From: Gordoniibacillus kamchatkensis
GTDB taxonomy: Bacteria > Bacillota > Bacilli > Paenibacillales > NBRC-103111
Direction of reading: 5' to 3'
NCBI RefSeq assembly: GCF_000829455.1
Contig: NZ_JXAK01000040.1
Location: forward strand, 1-64,000
DNA length: 64,000 nt
This document shows, piece by piece, positions 62,981-64,000 of this stretch. A program made the position numbers and the translations under genes. How positions within the stretch are numbered: the first letter of the stretch is position 1; every line of letters begins with the position of its first letter. The notes under the pieces were generated by a model. That model was not told the origin of the DNA and did no database searches. It saw only the letters and a list, made by a program, of their open reading frames with translations.

Positions 62981-64000
62981 ATGGTACAATCAGCAAGGAT
63001 GCGCTTTAGGCAGGGTCATACACCGTGGAGCCGGTTCCGAATCGGAGCTTTTCTTCAGCGTCCCTTGTTTTCCACGCTCCTAGCCGCCTCTCTCCTCGCC
63101 CTTCCCGCTGCCGGACAAGCCGCCGCAGCGGAAACGGCGCCCTTCACCGATGTCGCCGCCGGCTACTGGGGGGCCGACGCCATCCGTTGGGCCGCTGCGC
63201 AGCACATCGTGGACGGCTACGGAGACGGGACGTTCAAGCCCGATCAGCCTGTAGGCCAAAAAGAATTTATCGCAATGCTCATTCGCGCTTACAACCCGGT
63301 CGATTTTGCGCTGAATGACGATTCCGCCGACTGGGCTCAGCCTTATATGGATTACGCTTATCGCCTCAATTGGGGCGCCAGCATCGTAACTCGTCCTTCA
63401 ACGCCGGAGCCCGGTTCCATTTTCAACGTTCCATATACCCGCATGTACGTCGCGCGTCTCATTACGAACGCAAGCGGCCGCAACTATAACGGTGAAGGTT
63501 CGATCCGCTATTTGCTCGACAGCGGGCTGTCAAACGGCAAAACCGCCAATACCGCGGAAGGCTACGGCGGAAGCGACACTTTGACTCGGGCGGAAGCCGT
63601 CACCTTCATTCGAACCCTGAAGCAAAAGCTGGACGTGCTTTACGAAGCGCCGCAGCAAACGGAACCGTACAAGCCGGAAACCGTTCGGCTGGCGCCGGCA
63701 CAAAACTGGAAGCTGGCCGTCCGCCCCAAATCCGATAATTCGCTCTTGTCATATAGCGTTATCCGCCTCGATCAGCCTTCCCAAGGCTACGTAACGACCT
63801 CTCAAACGGCTTATGCCGTAAGCGGCGCAGCGGAAAGCGCATTTGGCAGCGGACTTGCGATTCGAATCGACAAAAAGGTTGCAGGCTACGGCTTTACGAA
63901 GATCAGCACCGTCGACGCTCCGTTCAAGGACGGCAAATTTAACGCCACGCTACCGCTCTCTTCCGGCAGCGGGCTGTATCGAATATCGATCGACTCCCCG
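62981..64000 (+). CDS. SLH-domain secreted protein, cut by the window end
   Basis: Open from ATG 62981 through the window end (340 codons visible). A signal peptide with an extended basic N-region occupies about residues 1-52 (hydrophobic LLAASLLALPAA). SLH repeat 1 follows (FTDVAAGYWGADAIRWAAAQ, DGYGDGTFKPDQPVGQKEF), and a more degenerate second or third repeat ends with LTRAEAVTFIRTLKQKL. A beta-rich segment starts at about residue 225. ATG 62999 is an alternative start. It probably binds the cell-wall polymer; the function of the rest is unknown. Confidence 0.8.
   Translation, partial: MVQSARMRFRQGHTPWSRFRIGAFLQRPLFSTLLAASLLALPAAGQAAAAETAPFTDVAAGYWGADAIRWAAAQHIVDGYGDGTFKPDQPVGQKEFIAMLIRAYNPVDFALNDDSADWAQPYMDYAYRLNWGASIVTRPSTPEPGSIFNVPYTRMYVARLITNASGRNYNGEGSIRYLLDSGLSNGKTANTAEGYGGSDTLTRAEAVTFIRTLKQKLDVLYEAPQQTEPYKPETVRLAPAQNWKLAVRPKSDNSLLSYSVIRLDQPSQGYVTTSQTAYAVSGAAESAFGSGLAIRIDKKVAGYGFTKISTVDAPFKDGKFNATLPLSSGSGLYRISIDSP

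Overview
The flanks of this window (about 1-24.7 kb and 52.6-64 kb) are GC-rich chromosome of a spore-forming, Gram-positive member of the Paenibacillaceae, most likely Paenibacillus or a close relative. The evidence is a gerP spore-germination operon preceded by a sigma-K-like promoter, S-layer-homology (SLH) proteins, HelD, a type II pantothenate kinase, a two-subunit serine dehydratase, YvyF, and purine-rich ribosome binding sites (RBS) throughout.

Left flank. A HI0933-type flavoprotein, an EcsAB-like ABC exporter, an HMGL-like aldolase, a two-component system, a GerT/Hsp20-like spore protein divergent from gerPA-PE, a VOC protein divergent from its likely TetR regulator, a secreted GH18/SLH protein, helD, a three-gene ABC-2 exporter operon, a cyclic-di-GMP-I riboswitch in front of a small secreted protein, coaW, a lipoprotein, and an ABC-F ATPase behind a leader region. 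A dispersed repeat lies in opposite orientations at 142-277 and 22007-22142.

Mobile element (about 24.75-52.3 kb). It sits in a tRNA-Ala(GGC) gene. A tyrosine integrase, an excisionase and an XRE repressor lie at the left end. A gene II/X-type rolling-circle replication protein is followed by a 360-bp array of six hairpins that looks like an origin. Small genes follow, including ArdA antirestriction and a RadC-like protein. Then come surface cargo (SLH/propeller protein, ankyrin protein, zinc-ribbon/LCP fusion) and an AT-rich defence-type island: a decayed UvrD helicase, a ~1840-residue DUF4011/DUF3320-type helicase-nuclease with a small coiled-coil partner, a truncated tmRNA gene, an unrecognised three-gene operon whose middle protein has a HEPN-like R-x4-H motif, two PD-(D/E)XK-type nucleases (one with an in-frame stop), and a NotI-like restriction-modification pair. 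Arm-type GGTCAC repeats occur at both ends, and a degenerate tRNA-Ala 3' part marks the right end.

Right flank. Immediately outside the element are an Lsa-type ABC-F ribosome-protection gene behind a textbook transcription attenuator and a Cfr-like 23S rRNA methyltransferase, a likely combined resistance locus for antibiotics of the peptidyl-transferase centre. Then follow a GyrI-like protein, a double PhnB/VOC protein, a GH4 glycosidase with an AraC regulator, YvyF, SdaAA/SdaAB and the start of another SLH protein.

Nine otherwise conserved genes carry a single frame break, and all nine fit one missing base. This points to sequence errors more than to nine independent pseudogenes; the affected genes are annotated as whole genes with the break noted.
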